A DNA stretch of 64,000 nt from Bacteroidota bacterium (GTDB lineage Bacteria > Bacteroidota > Bacteroidia > Bacteroidales > Lentimicrobiaceae), in contig WSXX01000005.1 in NCBI GenBank assembly GCA_009773515.1, positions 62,001 through 126,000 of the forward strand, written 5' to 3'. Positions within the stretch are counted from its first letter, which is position 1, and each line of letters opens with the position of its first letter. Shown here one piece after another: positions 35,071 to 46,340 of the stretch. The position numbers and the translations under genes were made by a program. The notes beneath the pieces were generated by a model. That model was not told where the DNA came from. It saw nothing but the letters and a program-made list of their open reading frames with translations, and did not search any database.

Positions 35071-35877
35071 TTATTTGTTTCCGGATTCTGACCTGCTCAC
35101 CCATCTGGCAATGCTATCGCTGATCTGCAGATAAACAGGTTTGAGTTCCGGAAATTTTTCAAGTAATTCAAGATGAAAATCCATGGTCTGGTAATCTCCT
35201 CTGACAGCAGGACCTGTTTGCAGCATCCCGGGATGCACTCCGCCCAGACGGTTTGCAGTTTCGCGGATCAGAGGCAGCAGAATGTCTGTCTTAATACCTT
35301 CTTTCTCCAGTATATCCGCAGAAAGCGCATACATATGGTTGGAAAAATTACAGGCAAAAACAGCAGCAAGATGAACAATGGCTCTTTGCTGAGAATCCAG
35401 CAAACGCACATCACCTGAAATAAGCGATGCCAGTTGACTGAGTTTTAAAGCCAATCCATTATTGTGAGCTTCAATACAAAAAGGCACTTCTTTTATAACA
35501 GGCTGACTGAAGCGACTGAACGACTGAAGCGGATAAAAGACTCCGGCTTCGGCAAATAGATTGCTAAGCACCGAAAGTGGCTGAGATCCTGAAGTATGAG
35601 CAACCATTCCGTTGAAATTACCATTGCGTTTCAGTTCAGAAGCAAATTCAGGTATAACCTTATCGGGAAGGGCAATCAGTAAAAGCTGAGCATCATTATT
35701 AAGCATCCGGATATCATTAACCGGAATTGCGCCTGTTACAGATGCAAGCGAAGAAGCATGCTCAGGATTGCGGCTGTATATGTTTACAATCTTCACTCCA
35801 GCAGCAAACAAAGCCGGAGCAAGGTGTATTGCCACGTTCCCTGATCCGGCTATTGAAATCCTCTCGATCATTTCCAT
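35071..35877 (-). CDS. DUF2520 / Rossmann-like NAD(P)-binding protein
   Basis: 268 residues. The Rossmann glycine motif is at the start (ISIAGSGNVAIHLAPALFAAG). The C-terminal helical DUF2520 domain (about 130-260) contains VHLAAVFACNFSNHMYALSA and RLGGVHPGMLQTGPAVRGD. The layout resembles ProC and related short dehydrogenases, but the substrate is unknown. Bacteroidota often pair this gene with the KdsC-like phosphatase, as here. Cytoplasmic. Confidence 0.85.
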   Translation of the reverse strand: MEMIERISIAGSGNVAIHLAPALFAAGVKIVNIYSRNPEHASSLASVTGAIPVNDIRMLNNDAQLLLIALPDKVIPEFASELKRNGNFNGMVAHTSGSQPLSVLSNLFAEAGVFYPLQSFSRFSQPVIKEVPFCIEAHNNGLALKLSQLASLISGDVRLLDSQQRAIVHLAAVFACNFSNHMYALSADILEKEGIKTDILLPLIRETANRLGGVHPGMLQTGPAVRGDYQTMDFHLELLEKFPELKPVYLQISDSIARWVSRSESGNK

Positions 35878-35915
35878 ATACTTTCAAAAAAGGTTCAAGT
35901 TTACAGCTTCTGAAA

Positions 35916-38291
35916 TTAATCTACTGCCTGCCTTGCCTTTACAGCCCTTCGCCAAACGCCGATGGTTAACCCCAGAAACATTATTATAGAACCTACCCAC
36001 ACAATAATAATCCATGGGAAGTACAAAACCTTGACCACTATAAACTCAAGCTGCTTTTCAAATAAACCAATATTAATTGTTTTGTCCTTGGCAGTAACCC
36101 CTTCGAACCTGAGCCTCATTCCTCCCAGTTCAGCAACTCCGCTCTCGGCATAATCACCGGTAACTTTATAGGTCAAAGGATAAGCTTTGTCTTTTTCGAG
36201 GCTATCAATAGATCTCATCATTGCAGTAATTTCGAGTTCTCTGGCATCCTGACTCATTCCTGTCACAAAAAGAGTGTCGAAGATTACGCGGGTTTTTCCC
36301 ACAATGAGTGTATCGCCCATTGTTACTTCTTTACTTTCAGAAAAAACAAATCCGTCGGGCATGCGCTTTGCAGGGTCTTCTGCAAAGGTAATGTACATAT
36401 ACACATCACCCTTAAGCATATTCCTGGTGTCTGGATTGTGCACATTGCCCATCATTGAGTTGTATTTGATAGAAGGGAAAAGAGAGAATTTCTTATACAA
36501 CTCTCCGTTTTCGGCCTTTTGAAGAAAATCTACCTGATGAAAAGCATCATTTGCCTCTGTCCGGCTTCCAAGGTAAGTTACATAATAATTGCCCAGAGGC
36601 TTAACCTGATCTTTAAACAGCATCATATTATCGCCACCACCGGCCATACCTGGAACACCTTCATTGGAAAGAACTTCAGTTTTAGAAAAAGTAAGCAAAA
36701 CTCCAAGCAGAAAAATACTAAAACCAACGTGTGTTACACCTGCTGCTACATTTGATCTTCCAGCGACAAACCTGAACAGGTAGGCGACGGAAGTTAAAAT
36801 AGCAAACACAATGCTGAAAAGGAAAATCCCATTTACCACACTCATACTGGTGTCATACAGAAATCCGGCTATTGCAATAATAAGAGCAAGAACCAATGGA
36901 TATAGGATATTCCTGAAGAAAGATTTACTATCGTTTTTACCATAGCTGACATATTGCCCGATTCCAAGAATTATTGCTATCATAATAGCAAAAGGTGTTT
37001 GCCAGGTATTGTAAAAGTTAACAACATCAACCGGAGGAGCCATACTGGTGCCAAAAACTTTATTAATTACCGGAACCGAGGTTGTGCTAATAACCTGAAA
37101 AGCTGCCAGCAATATTACAATGGCGCCGTACATCATTAAAAACTCTCGCGTGAACAGTTCAGGCAATTCATTCGCCTTCAGCCACTTGCGACTTTTTACG
37201 AGCAGAATCACAGGGACAATAATTGTAAGGGCTGTAAAGAGGATCAATTGAAAACTCCGCCCATCATCACCAAAAGCATGAACAGAGGTTTCGCCCAATA
37301 CACCCGAACGGGTAAGGTAACTGGCATAAACAACTGTTACAAAGCCAAGGAAAGTAAAAATGTAAGTTCCCAGATAGTATTTGTCACGCTTATAAGCCAG
37401 AAGCATAAAATGCAGGGCTGCAATAAGCACCATCCATGGAATAAGCGATGCATTTTCTACTGGATCCCATGCCCAGAAGCCTCCAAAAGTAAGTGATTGG
37501 TAAGCCCAGGCTCCACCCATAAGCAGTCCGATACCCAGCAAACCAATGGCCATAGAAATCCAGGGCAACACAGGTTTTAGCCAATACCGCTTATCACCCT
37601 GAATAAGCGATGCAATGGCAAAAGCATAAGGAAATATAGCGGTGGCATAACCCATAAACAAAAGTGGTGGATGAATAACCATCCAGGGGTTCTCTAATAA
37701 TGGGTTCAATCCATTTCCATCACGGATAAAACTCAGATAGTTTGGATTACTGAAAAACTCATTCGACATATTTTCCGGCACCTGCCTCAGAAGTATAAAA
37801 GGATCACTCCCTATGGATACTCCAAAAATATGCACTCCCAATACCATTGACATGAGGATAATCTCAGTAACTACCACTACAGACATAACTCCTCCTTCGA
37901 GTTTACGCGCAGTGAGCATAGCACCAATTCCAAACAATGCTATAAATATAGCCCAAAGCAGAAAACTACCCTCCTGCCCTGCCCAGAAACTTGAGATTAT
38001 ATATTTATCCGGCATAAGGGAAGAGGAATGCTTAAAAACATAAGCAAACTCAAAATAATGATTTATAATGAGATAGAACAACAAAACCCCTACTCCAACA
38101 ACAGAAAAGGTCTGTATCAGATAAAACAACCGGCCCAACCCACGATTACGAAGATCAGGCTTAACCTGAGTTTTCAGCGTTTTTGAATAGAAAAAAAGAG
38201 AAAACAATCCGGCAATCAGTGAAAGGTAGGTCAAAATCCTTCCCATTATAGCAGGTGTCAGGTGTTCTCCAACATATGCAACTTCATTCAT
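35916..38291 (-). CDS. ccmF: Cytochrome c biogenesis protein, CcmF/CcsA-type heme lyase
   Basis: 791 residues with about fifteen helices. The heme-handling tryptophan-rich motif GGFWAWDPVENASLIPWM is at about 270-287. The periplasmic histidine pair needed for heme binding is likely His207 (VIHPPLLFMGYA) and one in SVHAFGDDGRS. CcmF attaches heme to apocytochrome c in the system I pathway. The large periplasmic C-terminal domain (about 540-760) is present. No ccmE, ccmA-C or ccmG gene is within the window; such genes may lie elsewhere. A hairpin lies in the leader (38324-38342). Confidence 0.92.
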   Translation of the reverse strand: MNEVAYVGEHLTPAIMGRILTYLSLIAGLFSLFFYSKTLKTQVKPDLRNRGLGRLFYLIQTFSVVGVGVLLFYLIINHYFEFAYVFKHSSSLMPDKYIISSFWAGQEGSFLLWAIFIALFGIGAMLTARKLEGGVMSVVVVTEIILMSMVLGVHIFGVSIGSDPFILLRQVPENMSNEFFSNPNYLSFIRDGNGLNPLLENPWMVIHPPLLFMGYATAIFPYAFAIASLIQGDKRYWLKPVLPWISMAIGLLGIGLLMGGAWAYQSLTFGGFWAWDPVENASLIPWMVLIAALHFMLLAYKRDKYYLGTYIFTFLGFVTVVYASYLTRSGVLGETSVHAFGDDGRSFQLILFTALTIIVPVILLVKSRKWLKANELPELFTREFLMMYGAIVILLAAFQVISTTSVPVINKVFGTSMAPPVDVVNFYNTWQTPFAIMIAIILGIGQYVSYGKNDSKSFFRNILYPLVLALIIAIAGFLYDTSMSVVNGIFLFSIVFAILTSVAYLFRFVAGRSNVAAGVTHVGFSIFLLGVLLTFSKTEVLSNEGVPGMAGGGDNMMLFKDQVKPLGNYYVTYLGSRTEANDAFHQVDFLQKAENGELYKKFSLFPSIKYNSMMGNVHNPDTRNMLKGDVYMYITFAEDPAKRMPDGFVFSESKEVTMGDTLIVGKTRVIFDTLFVTGMSQDARELEITAMMRSIDSLEKDKAYPLTYKVTGDYAESGVAELGGMRLRFEGVTAKDKTINIGLFEKQLEFIVVKVLYFPWIIIVWVGSIIMFLGLTIGVWRRAVKARQAVD

Positions 38292-38388
38292 AAGTAGATA
38301 TTTATCAGTGTTTAAGGTTCAAAGCAACAGGTTTTCTGTTGCCGTTTTACAAAGAATCAAATCAAGCCACTAAAATACAATAGTTTCA

Positions 38389-38420
38389 TTTGTTTTTAAG
38401 TAAGAAAAAAATCATCTTTG
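38389..38420 (+). promoter_or_regulatory. Promoter of the GNAT-like gene
   Basis: TTTG (38389-38392), a 20-base spacer and CATCTTTG (38413-38420), one base off the TAnnTTTG consensus. The ATG is about 62 bases downstream. Confidence 0.5.
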
Positions 38421-38482
38421 TATGCTTCTGCAAAAAAGCCTGAAATTAGCGGGTTATCTATCATAAACTTCATTGCTGACGA

Positions 38483-39604
38483 ATGAAAACAGAAATCCGG
38501 ATTGTAAATAGCAGGAAATTATTTTCTGATTTTATACATCTCCCTGCTTTAATCCATAAAGATCACAAAGGATGGCTACCCCCAGTATATGCGGATGAAA
38601 AGAAATTTTTTGACCCAAAGTTCAACTTCTCTTTCAGCTATTGCGACACTGTTATGGCGCTTGCATTCAGAGATGGAATTGTCTGCGGCCGGATTATGGG
38701 GATAATACATCACAAGTATAATGAGCTAAAACAGGAGAAAACAGCACGTTTTGGTTTCTTTGAATGTTACAATGAGTCTGAAACAGCCAATGCATTACTA
38801 AAGTATATCGAAGAATGGGCACTTGAAAAGGGCATGAATCAGGTTGCAGGCCCTTACGGGTTTTCCGATAAAGACCCTCAGGGCTTTATGATTGAAGGGT
38901 TTTACGATATTCCATTGCTAAGTGCTTCATGCAATCTGCCCTATATTGTTGAATTAACTGAAAACTACGGGTATTCAAAATTCATTGATTGCCTGACTTA
39001 TCGCTTCAATATCGATGTTGTGCTACCCGACATTTATCAACGGGTGCAACAACGGGTGATGAATAATCACAGGTATCAGATACTTGAATTTACCAGTAAA
39101 AAACAGCTGAAGCCTTTTGTTATTCCTATTCTGAAACTTATAAATGAAACATATCACCACCTCTTTGGCTTTTTTCCGCTAAATAAGGAAGAGATGAAAG
39201 AATTTGCAAACCGTTATATGCCCGTGCTCAACCCAAAACATGTAAAGGTTGTGATGCTTCAGAAAGAGGTAGTTGCATTTGTAATTGGACTGGCCAATAT
39301 GTCAGAAGGCATAATCAAAGCCAAAGGAAAATTACTTCCTTTCGGATGGTATCATATAATCAGATCAATAAACCATGCTACCCAGCTTGATTTAATGCTT
39401 GGGGCAGTCAAAAAAGAGCATCAGGGACTTGGACTTGAAATCGCCATGGGGTTGCATCTTCTGGAATCTGCAAAAAAGACCGGAATGAAAACCATTGAAA
39501 CACATCTGATTCTTGAAACTAACACCCGAATGAAAGCTGTAATTGAAAAGTTAGATGCACCGATAGTAAAACGGTTCAGGGTTTACAGGAAAACTATAGC
39601 TTAG
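38483..39604 (+). CDS. GNAT-fold protein, substrate unknown
   Basis: 373 residues, no signal peptide. The sequence suggests a two-part acetyltransferase fold: an N-terminal half with WLPPVYADEKKFFDPKFNF and GPYGFSDKDPQGFMIEGF, and a C-terminal GNAT-like half (about 210-373) with the AVKKEHQGLGLEIAMGLHL segment where acetyl-CoA would bind. Related proteins are widespread but uncharacterised in Bacteroidota. The gene is on the plus strand alone, divergent from ccmF and convergent with the DUF2271 gene. Confidence 0.72.
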   Translation: MKTEIRIVNSRKLFSDFIHLPALIHKDHKGWLPPVYADEKKFFDPKFNFSFSYCDTVMALAFRDGIVCGRIMGIIHHKYNELKQEKTARFGFFECYNESETANALLKYIEEWALEKGMNQVAGPYGFSDKDPQGFMIEGFYDIPLLSASCNLPYIVELTENYGYSKFIDCLTYRFNIDVVLPDIYQRVQQRVMNNHRYQILEFTSKKQLKPFVIPILKLINETYHHLFGFFPLNKEEMKEFANRYMPVLNPKHVKVVMLQKEVVAFVIGLANMSEGIIKAKGKLLPFGWYHIIRSINHATQLDLMLGAVKKEHQGLGLEIAMGLHLLESAKKTGMKTIETHLILETNTRMKAVIEKLDAPIVKRFRVYRKTIA

Positions 39605-39647
39605 TATTGAACGAAAGGTTTTCCTGAAAAACAGACCTAACCAGAGA

Positions 39648-40478
39648 TCAACCTCCGAAAACCACTTTGTACATAAATAATTTATTACCATATACAACCC
39701 TGAGGAAATATACCCCGGGTGTGATCGAATTGCCATTCCCGATTTCGCCATTCCAATAACAGGTATTAACCCCTTGCGGCAAAGTATCATCAACCAGTTC
39801 GGCAACACGTTTGCCAGTGAGGTCGTAAACAGATATGTTTATAAAACTGCTTTCCGGCAATTCAAAGCTGATATTGAGTCTGTCAACAAAAGGATTAGGA
39901 AAGGCTCTGAATTTCAGATTTACCAGAAGATTTTCATCAAGACCCACATTTAAAGGGCTATAGTTTAAGACCATATTTTTAAAATTAGTCTCATCAGGAA
40001 CAACAATAGACACAACTTCAGCGCCTTTGCTGAATGCAACTTTAGTAAACGGGCCTGCAGCACCCCCGACAGCAGAATTTCGTTCCGTAAACTCAACCCA
40101 CATTTCGTACTGTCCGTCAGGTACAAGATTTCCCAAAGCATCACGACAATCCCAGGCAATGGTATGAAGCTGATGATTCTGCAAGGTGGCGCCGGTTATC
40201 GCATTCACGCTGTTGTTGCCTGAAGATGACACCCATTTAACCAGATGTTGCTTACGTACACCAGCCATTACTTTTCGCGAAACAACAAAATTGCCTTGGC
40301 TGTCTTTTACCCATATTGCAAGCACATTCCGAGGGGAATATGCAGCATTATTTGTAACCGTAAGCACAGAAAAACTAAGTGAGCCGTCGGTAAATTCATT
40401 TTGAGCCGGAACTTGTGCCATAGCACTTAATGAATAAACTGAGAAAAGAAACAGCGCAATCAACCTGAAGAGTTTCAT
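39648..40478 (-). CDS. Secreted DUF2271 protein with T9SS sorting domain
   Basis: 276 residues. A signal peptide is at about 1-21 (ending SAMAQ). The DUF2271 region (about 28-170) includes RNVLAIWVKDSQGNFVVSRK, ITGATLQNHQLHTIAWDCRD and PDGQYEMWVEFTERN. The C-terminal about 85 residues (FPNPFVDRLNISFELPES to GVYFLRVVYG) form a T9SS type A sorting domain. The protein is expected on the outside of the cell. DUF2271 domains often accompany flavin-transfer or reductase systems, but no partner is seen here. Single gene between the GNAT and enolase genes. Confidence 0.85.
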   Translation of the reverse strand: MKLFRLIALFLFSVYSLSAMAQVPAQNEFTDGSLSFSVLTVTNNAAYSPRNVLAIWVKDSQGNFVVSRKVMAGVRKQHLVKWVSSSGNNSVNAITGATLQNHQLHTIAWDCRDALGNLVPDGQYEMWVEFTERNSAVGGAAGPFTKVAFSKGAEVVSIVVPDETNFKNMVLNYSPLNVGLDENLLVNLKFRAFPNPFVDRLNISFELPESSFINISVYDLTGKRVAELVDDTLPQGVNTCYWNGEIGNGNSITPGVYFLRVVYGNKLFMYKVVFGG

Positions 40479-40544
40479 TTTTGATGTTTTGAGTTATTTA
40501 TAAAACAGTGTTAATTAAACATTCACTATATCCGGCAATATTTC

Positions 40545-40581
40545 AGAAAAAATCCCCGGCTTAATTGAAAAACCGGGGATT
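40545..40581 (-). terminator. Terminator after eno
   Basis: AATCCCCGG (40551-40559) pairs with CCGGGGATT (40573-40581). On the minus strand it is followed by a run of T. Confidence 0.9.
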
Positions 40582-40602
40582 CCTAAAAAGAAATTTAATG
40601 AA

Positions 40603-41907
<1,305 letters not shown>

Positions 41908-41976
41908 TTATTATTGGGTTAACTTAGGTTCATTAAAATAAAGTGATCAGAAAAGAAGGAAATCCATAAACAGACA

Positions 41977-42012
41977 AAATGAGGACAAAGTGAAATCACT
42001 TTACCCTCATTT
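41977..42012 (-). terminator. Terminator of the ribosomal supercluster (after rplQ)
   Basis: AAATGAGG-AC-AAAGTGA (left arm from 41977) faces TCACTTT-AC-CCTCATTT (41996-42012): a seventeen-base arm with two central mismatches and a very short loop. TTTT follows the stem on the minus strand. Confidence 0.75.
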
Positions 42013-42029
42013 GACAGATTGTAATTTCA

Positions 42030-42572
42030 CTATTCTTTGGTTTCAGTCTTCTCAGAGTTTTCTCCTTCAGTCGGTTTTTCAACGACTTCAGCGTCTTCAA
42101 CTGATGCAACTACAGTTTGTATAGGTTTAGCGGCAACTTCAGCTTTAGGCTTAATTGCACGACTTCTGCGTGTTGTTTTAGCTTTTGGAGCTTCTTTTGC
42201 TGCAAGCATGTTTTCGTTGAAGTCCACCAACTCCATCATACACATTTCAGCATTGTCACCCAAACGGTTTCCGGTTTTTAGAATTCTGGTGTAACCTCCC
42301 GGACGATTGGCCACTTTAACAGAAACCTCGCGAAATAAAGCGATAACTGCTTCTTTATTTTGCAGATAACTGAAAGCCGTGCGGCGTGAGTGGGTAGTAT
42401 CGTCTTTTGAGCGTGTAATGAGTGGTTCAACATATCCTCTGAGTGCTTTTGCTTTAGCAAGAGTGGTGTTGATCCTTTTATGGAGGATAAGCGACGCAGC
42501 CATATTCGAAAGCATGGCTTTGCGGTGGGCGCTTGTCCTTCCAAGGTGATTGACTTTCTTTCCGTGTCTCAT
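42030..42572 (-). CDS. rplQ: 50S ribosomal protein bL17
   Basis: 180 residues. The conserved core (1-120, [20 protein letters not shown], then [20 protein letters not shown]) is followed by a 60-residue charged, Lys/Glu/Val-rich tail that most bL17 proteins lack. Tails like this are seen in other Bacteroidota. L17 sits on the back of the 50S subunit near the peptide exit. Last gene of the alpha operon, five bases after rpoA. Confidence 0.96.
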   Translation of the reverse strand: MRHGKKVNHLGRTSAHRKAMLSNMAASLILHKRINTTLAKAKALRGYVEPLITRSKDDTTHSRRTAFSYLQNKEAVIALFREVSVKVANRPGGYTRILKTGNRLGDNAEMCMMELVDFNENMLAAKEAPKAKTTRRSRAIKPKAEVAAKPIQTVVASVEDAEVVEKPTEGENSEKTETKE

Positions 42573-42577
42573 TTCAA

Positions 42578-43570
42578 TTAATCCTTATCAAGTTTATATT
42601 TTGCAATGTTCATCCCGAATTCAAGGTTCTTCGATTTTACGAGTTCTTCGAGCTCTGTAAGTGATTTTTTACCAAAATTACGGAATTTCAAAAGGTCATT
42701 TTTATTGTATGAAACCAATTCTCCAAGGGTTTCAACATCTGCAGCTTTCAGGCAGTTAAGTGCACGAACTGATAAGTCCATGTCAACCAGTTTGGTTTTC
42801 AACAGTTGCCTGATGTGCAATGAAGTTTCATCAAATTCTTCGGTTACAGCTTTCTCTTCAGTATCAATTGTAATTTTCTCATCAGAGAAAAGCATAAAGT
42901 GATGAATAAGAATCCTGGCTGATTCTTTTAAAGCCTCTTTCGGATTTATTGAACCATCTGTAACAATCTCCAGAATGAGTTTTTCGTAGTCGGTTTTTTG
43001 TTCAACGCGGAAATTCTCAATCGTATATTTAACGTTTTTAATCGGGGTGTGGATAGAGTCAATAGCGATTGTTCCAATAGGAGCATTGGGTTGTTTATTT
43101 TCCTCAGCCGGCACATATCCACGACCTTTATCAATAGTAAGCTCAATGGTCAGTTTGACCGAAGGCTCCATATGACAAATCTCAATTTCAGGGTTTAAAA
43201 CCTGAAATACAGACAGGTATTTATTAATATCACCAGCATGAAACACATCCTGACCCGAAATAACCATTCTGATTTTCTCACTGGTTTCAGCTTCGAGTAA
43301 CCTTTTGAACCTGACTCTTTTAAGATTCAGAACGATATCGGTAACATCTTCAACAACTCCTTTTATTGAAGAGAATTCCATATCAACACCTTCAATTTTC
43401 ACTGAAGTGATGGCATAGCCTTCCAACGAAGACAAAAGAATCCTTCTGAGTGCGTTGCCGATTGTAATACCGAATCCTGGTTCAAGAGGCCTGAATTCAA
43501 ATATGCCTTTTGAATCATCAGCTTCGATCATGATCACCTTTTCAGGTTTTTGAAATGCTAATATTGCCAT
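42578..43570 (-). CDS. rpoA: DNA-directed RNA polymerase subunit alpha
   Basis: 330 residues. The N-terminal assembly domain (1-235) includes [20 protein letters not shown]. The C-terminal domain (about 250-320) carries the helix-hairpin-helix-like DNA-contact region ([19 protein letters not shown], then [13 protein letters not shown]). Alpha dimers begin RNA polymerase assembly. It lies between rpsD and rplQ, the conserved alpha operon order. Confidence 0.98.
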   Translation of the reverse strand: MAILAFQKPEKVIMIEADDSKGIFEFRPLEPGFGITIGNALRRILLSSLEGYAITSVKIEGVDMEFSSIKGVVEDVTDIVLNLKRVRFKRLLEAETSEKIRMVISGQDVFHAGDINKYLSVFQVLNPEIEICHMEPSVKLTIELTIDKGRGYVPAEENKQPNAPIGTIAIDSIHTPIKNVKYTIENFRVEQKTDYEKLILEIVTDGSINPKEALKESARILIHHFMLFSDEKITIDTEEKAVTEEFDETSLHIRQLLKTKLVDMDLSVRALNCLKAADVETLGELVSYNKNDLLKFRNFGKKSLTELEELVKSKNLEFGMNIAKYKLDKD

Positions 43571-43613
43571 ATACTCTTCCTCTTGTGTAATGAATAAAAA
43601 AAATGCAAAAACC

Positions 43614-44219
43614 TTATTTAGAGTACAACTCTACGATAAGTTGCTCCTTAATGTTCTCGGGAATATCCTCACGTGAAGGCAGAGTAACCAGCTTTCCTGA
43701 CAACAATGTGCTGTCCCATTCAAGCCATGGATAAGTATTCCGTTTCGAAGCTAAAGCATTTTGAATAACTTCCAATGATTTTGACTTCTCTCTGACCGAA
43801 ATAACATCACCTGTTTTAACTTCGTAAGAAGGCACATTAACAACTGAGCCATTTACCATGATATGACGATGAGAAACCAATTGACGAGCAGCACTTCTTG
43901 AAGGAGCTATTCCAAGACGATACACCAGATTGTCTAATCTGGATTCGATAAGTTGTAACAGAACTTCACCGGTAATACCTTTTTTACGGCTGGCTTTGTG
44001 GAAAACATTTTTAAACTGTTTCTCAAGAATACCGTAGGTATATTTGGCTTTCTGCTTCTCCTGAAGCTGAGTTCCGTATTCTGAAAGTTTTTTGCGCCTC
44101 TTCGAGTTACCGTGCATACCGGGAGCGTAGTTCTTTTTTTCGAAATACTTGTCCGGTCCGTAAATCGGATCCTTGAATTTGCGGGCAATTTTGGTTTTTG
44201 GACCTATGTACCTGGCCAT
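43614..44219 (-). CDS. rpsD: 30S ribosomal protein uS4
   Basis: 201 residues. The S4 RNA-binding domain (about 95-155, [15 protein letters not shown]) is clear. The N-terminal part lacks the Cys cluster of zinc-binding S4 and reads [20 protein letters not shown], so this is the zinc-free form. S4 nucleates 16S rRNA folding and in some bacteria represses the alpha operon. The spacer to rpsK is 83 bases. Confidence 0.97.
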   Translation of the reverse strand: MARYIGPKTKIARKFKDPIYGPDKYFEKKNYAPGMHGNSKRRKKLSEYGTQLQEKQKAKYTYGILEKQFKNVFHKASRKKGITGEVLLQLIESRLDNLVYRLGIAPSRSAARQLVSHRHIMVNGSVVNVPSYEVKTGDVISVREKSKSLEVIQNALASKRNTYPWLEWDSTLLSGKLVTLPSREDIPENIKEQLIVELYSK

Positions 44220-44302
44220 AATTACTTGTTATTTTATTGTCAATTTATTTTGCAACTTGCTCCTGGCTTAACTTCACCATCCTGCATTGAAAATTCCGGA
44301 GA

Positions 44303-44692
44303 CTATACCCTACGTCTTTTAGGAGGGCGACAACCATTGTGCGGAAGTGGTGTAACATCCATAATTTCAGTTACTTCAATACCTGAAGCATGAATAGTAC
44401 GAATTGCTGATTCTCTTCCGGAACCTGGTCCTTTAACAAACACTTTCACTTTGCGCAAACCCATATCAAATGCAACTTTCGCGCATTCAGTAGCAGCCAT
44501 CTGTGCAGCATACGGAGTGTTCTTTTTAGAACCTCTGAATCCCATCTTTCCGGCTGAGGCCCAGCTGATAACCTGGCCCGAGTTGTTGGTAAGTGAAATG
44601 ATGATATTGTTGAACGAGGCGGCTACATAAGCGCGTCCGATCGGATCAACTTTTACGACTTTTTTCTTTGATGTTTTAGCAGTTTTTGCCAT
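44303..44692 (-). CDS. rpsK: 30S ribosomal protein uS11
   Basis: 129 residues. Conserved features include [36 protein letters not shown] and the C-terminal [17 protein letters not shown]11 forms part of the platform near the mRNA exit. Located between rpsM and rpsD. Confidence 0.97.
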   Translation of the reverse strand: MAKTAKTSKKKVVKVDPIGRAYVAASFNNIIISLTNNSGQVISWASAGKMGFRGSKKNTPYAAQMAATECAKVAFDMGLRKVKVFVKGPGSGRESAIRTIHASGIEVTEIMDVTPLPHNGCRPPKRRRV

Positions 44693-44755
44693 AACAATTT
44701 TTTTTCGACAAAATTCTTTATGTTATTTTAAGCAGCAAGGCTGGAATTCCAGCTC

Positions 44756-45136
44756 TTAACCTTTAGTTGCTTTCTTCTTGTTGGCAACAGTTTTCTTCCT
44801 TCCCTTACGGGTACGGGCATTATTTTTCGTACTCTGACCACGCAACGGAAGTCCAAGACGATGCCTTACGCCACGATAACAGCCAATATCCATCAATCGC
44901 TTAATGTTTGTCTGAACTTCTGAACGCAATGCACCTTCAACCTTAAACTGGTCGCCGATAATTGTACGAATAGCATTTTGCTCATCGTCATCCCAGTCCT
45001 GAACTTTCTTGCTAAGATCAACACCGGCGGTTTGCAAAATCTTCTGGGCGGTGCTCCGACCTATTCCGTAGATATAGGTCAGCCCGATCTCGCCTCTTTT
45101 GTTTTTAGGTATATCAATACCAGCAATACGTGCCAT
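44756..45136 (-). CDS. rpsM: 30S ribosomal protein uS13
   Basis: 126 residues. The N-terminus [20 protein letters not shown] and the [17 protein letters not shown] segment are diagnostic. The basic C-terminal tail ([19 protein letters not shown]) reaches toward the P-site tRNA. First protein gene after rpmJ in the alpha part of the cluster. Confidence 0.97.
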   Translation of the reverse strand: MARIAGIDIPKNKRGEIGLTYIYGIGRSTAQKILQTAGVDLSKKVQDWDDDEQNAIRTIIGDQFKVEGALRSEVQTNIKRLMDIGCYRGVRHRLGLPLRGQSTKNNARTRKGRKKTVANKKKATKG

Positions 45137-45164
45137 ATATTGTTTTGTTGTTTGTTAAACTGGG

Positions 45165-45281
45165 TTATCCTTGTCTTTGCTTGAACTTAGGGTTCTTTTT
45201 GTTGATAATGTACAATCTCCCTTTTCGTCTGACGATTTTACAGTCAGGTGTCCGCTTCTTGACAGATGCTCTTACTTTCAT
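45165..45281 (-). CDS. rpmJ: 50S ribosomal protein bL36, zinc-free form
   Basis: 38 residues. The start [20 protein letters not shown] and the end NPKFKQRQG identify L36. Of the three Cys and one His that bind zinc in many bL36 proteins only Cys14 is kept (positions 11, 27 and 33 are Thr, Asn and Phe), so this is the zinc-free form. It sits 17 bases after infA and 28 bases before rpsM. Stop TAA at 45165-45167. Confidence 0.96.
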   Translation of the reverse strand: MKVRASVKKRTPDCKIVRRKGRLYIINKKNPKFKQRQG

Positions 45282-45298
45282 TTTACAAGATGGTTTTT

Positions 45299-45517
45299 TT
45301 ATTTGTATCTGAAAATTATTCTTCCTTTGGTCAGGTCATAAGGTGACATTTCAAGCTTCACTTTATCACCAGGCAAAATTTTGATGTAGTGCATTCTCAT
45401 CTTGCCCGAAATATGGGCAGTAATGATATGTCCATTCTCAAGCTCAACACGAAACATTGCGTTTCCAAGTGACTCAGTCACTGTTCCGTCCTGTTCTATC
45501 GAAATCTGTTTTGCCAT
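45299..45517 (-). CDS. infA: Translation initiation factor IF-1
   Basis: 72 residues, the usual length. One OB-fold ([20 protein letters not shown], then [20 protein letters not shown]). IF-1 blocks the A site during initiation. It is 11 bases after map and 17 bases before rpmJ. Confidence 0.98.
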   Translation of the reverse strand: MAKQISIEQDGTVTESLGNAMFRVELENGHIITAHISGKMRMHYIKILPGDKVKLEMSPYDLTKGRIIFRYK

Positions 45518-45528
45518 TTATTCAAAAA

Positions 45529-46308
45529 TTAGTTTATTGACTCAAGTACTTTTTCAATTTCATCAAAAGATGAAAGAATTTCGGTTTTTCCTTCTCTTAC
45601 AGCAATTGCATGTTCATAATGTGCAGATGGTTTACCGTCAGCTGTTCTGATGGTCCATCCATCCTTGTCCTGGTTAACCTGTCTGCGCCCGAGATTTATC
45701 ATGGGCTCTATACAAATTACCAGTCCATTCTGCAACATGCTCCCTACCCCGCGCCTTCCATAATTTGGTATTTCAGGCTTCTCATGCAAATGTCGTCCTA
45801 AACCATGTCCAACAAGATCACGTACAACTGAGTAACCAAAACCTTCAACATAGGTCTGTATTTCAAACCCTATATCTCCTACCCTTTTCCCGGCCTGCGC
45901 AGCGTTTATGCCGATATACAAAGACTCTTTTGTCCGTTTCATCAACATAAGCACTTCTTCACTCACGTTTCCTACTGCAAAAGTATATGCTGAATCACCG
46001 TAAAATCCGTTAAGAATTACACCACAGTCAACAGATACCAGATCTCCATCCTGCAATATTTGTTTACCGGGAATTCCATGCACCACAACATCATTTACTG
46101 ACACACATAAAGTTCCCGGAAAACCTCCGTATCCTTTAAACCCTGGTACAGCTTTATGATCTCTGATAAAAGTTTCAGCTATCTTGTCAAGCTCAAGTGT
46201 AGTAACACCAGGTTTAATATGCCTTGCAACTTCAGCAAGTGTTTTACCAACAAGTAAAGAACTTATCCGTATTAATTCAATCTCTTCGTCAGTCTTGTAA
46301 TAGATCAT
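45529..46308 (-). CDS. map: Methionine aminopeptidase type I
   Basis: 259 residues from the ATG at 46308 (MIYYKTDEEIELIR). An upstream in-frame TTG at 46332 is less likely. Metal ligands are visible in VSVDCGVILNGFYGDSAYT (two Asp), VGHGLGRHLHEKPEIPNY (His) and ICIEPMINLG (Glu), with a last Glu near the end. The enzyme removes the initiator methionine from nascent proteins. Placed between secY and infA, its usual site in Bacteroidota. Confidence 0.96.
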   Translation of the reverse strand: MIYYKTDEEIELIRISSLLVGKTLAEVARHIKPGVTTLELDKIAETFIRDHKAVPGFKGYGGFPGTLCVSVNDVVVHGIPGKQILQDGDLVSVDCGVILNGFYGDSAYTFAVGNVSEEVLMLMKRTKESLYIGINAAQAGKRVGDIGFEIQTYVEGFGYSVVRDLVGHGLGRHLHEKPEIPNYGRRGVGSMLQNGLVICIEPMINLGRRQVNQDKDGWTIRTADGKPSAHYEHAIAVREGKTEILSSFDEIEKVLESIN

Positions 46309-46340
46309 CTTGTCAGCAAACAATTCTGTCAATTGAACTC

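Noticed and set aside
34535-35104. A longer KdsC-like protein starting at 35104.
   Set aside because: The extra 16 residues overlap the DUF2520 gene and are unlike the family N-terminus. The ATG at 35056 is better.
46309-46332. TTG at 46332 as the start of map.
   Set aside because: The family begins close to the ATG at 46308, and TTG starts are doubtful in this genome.
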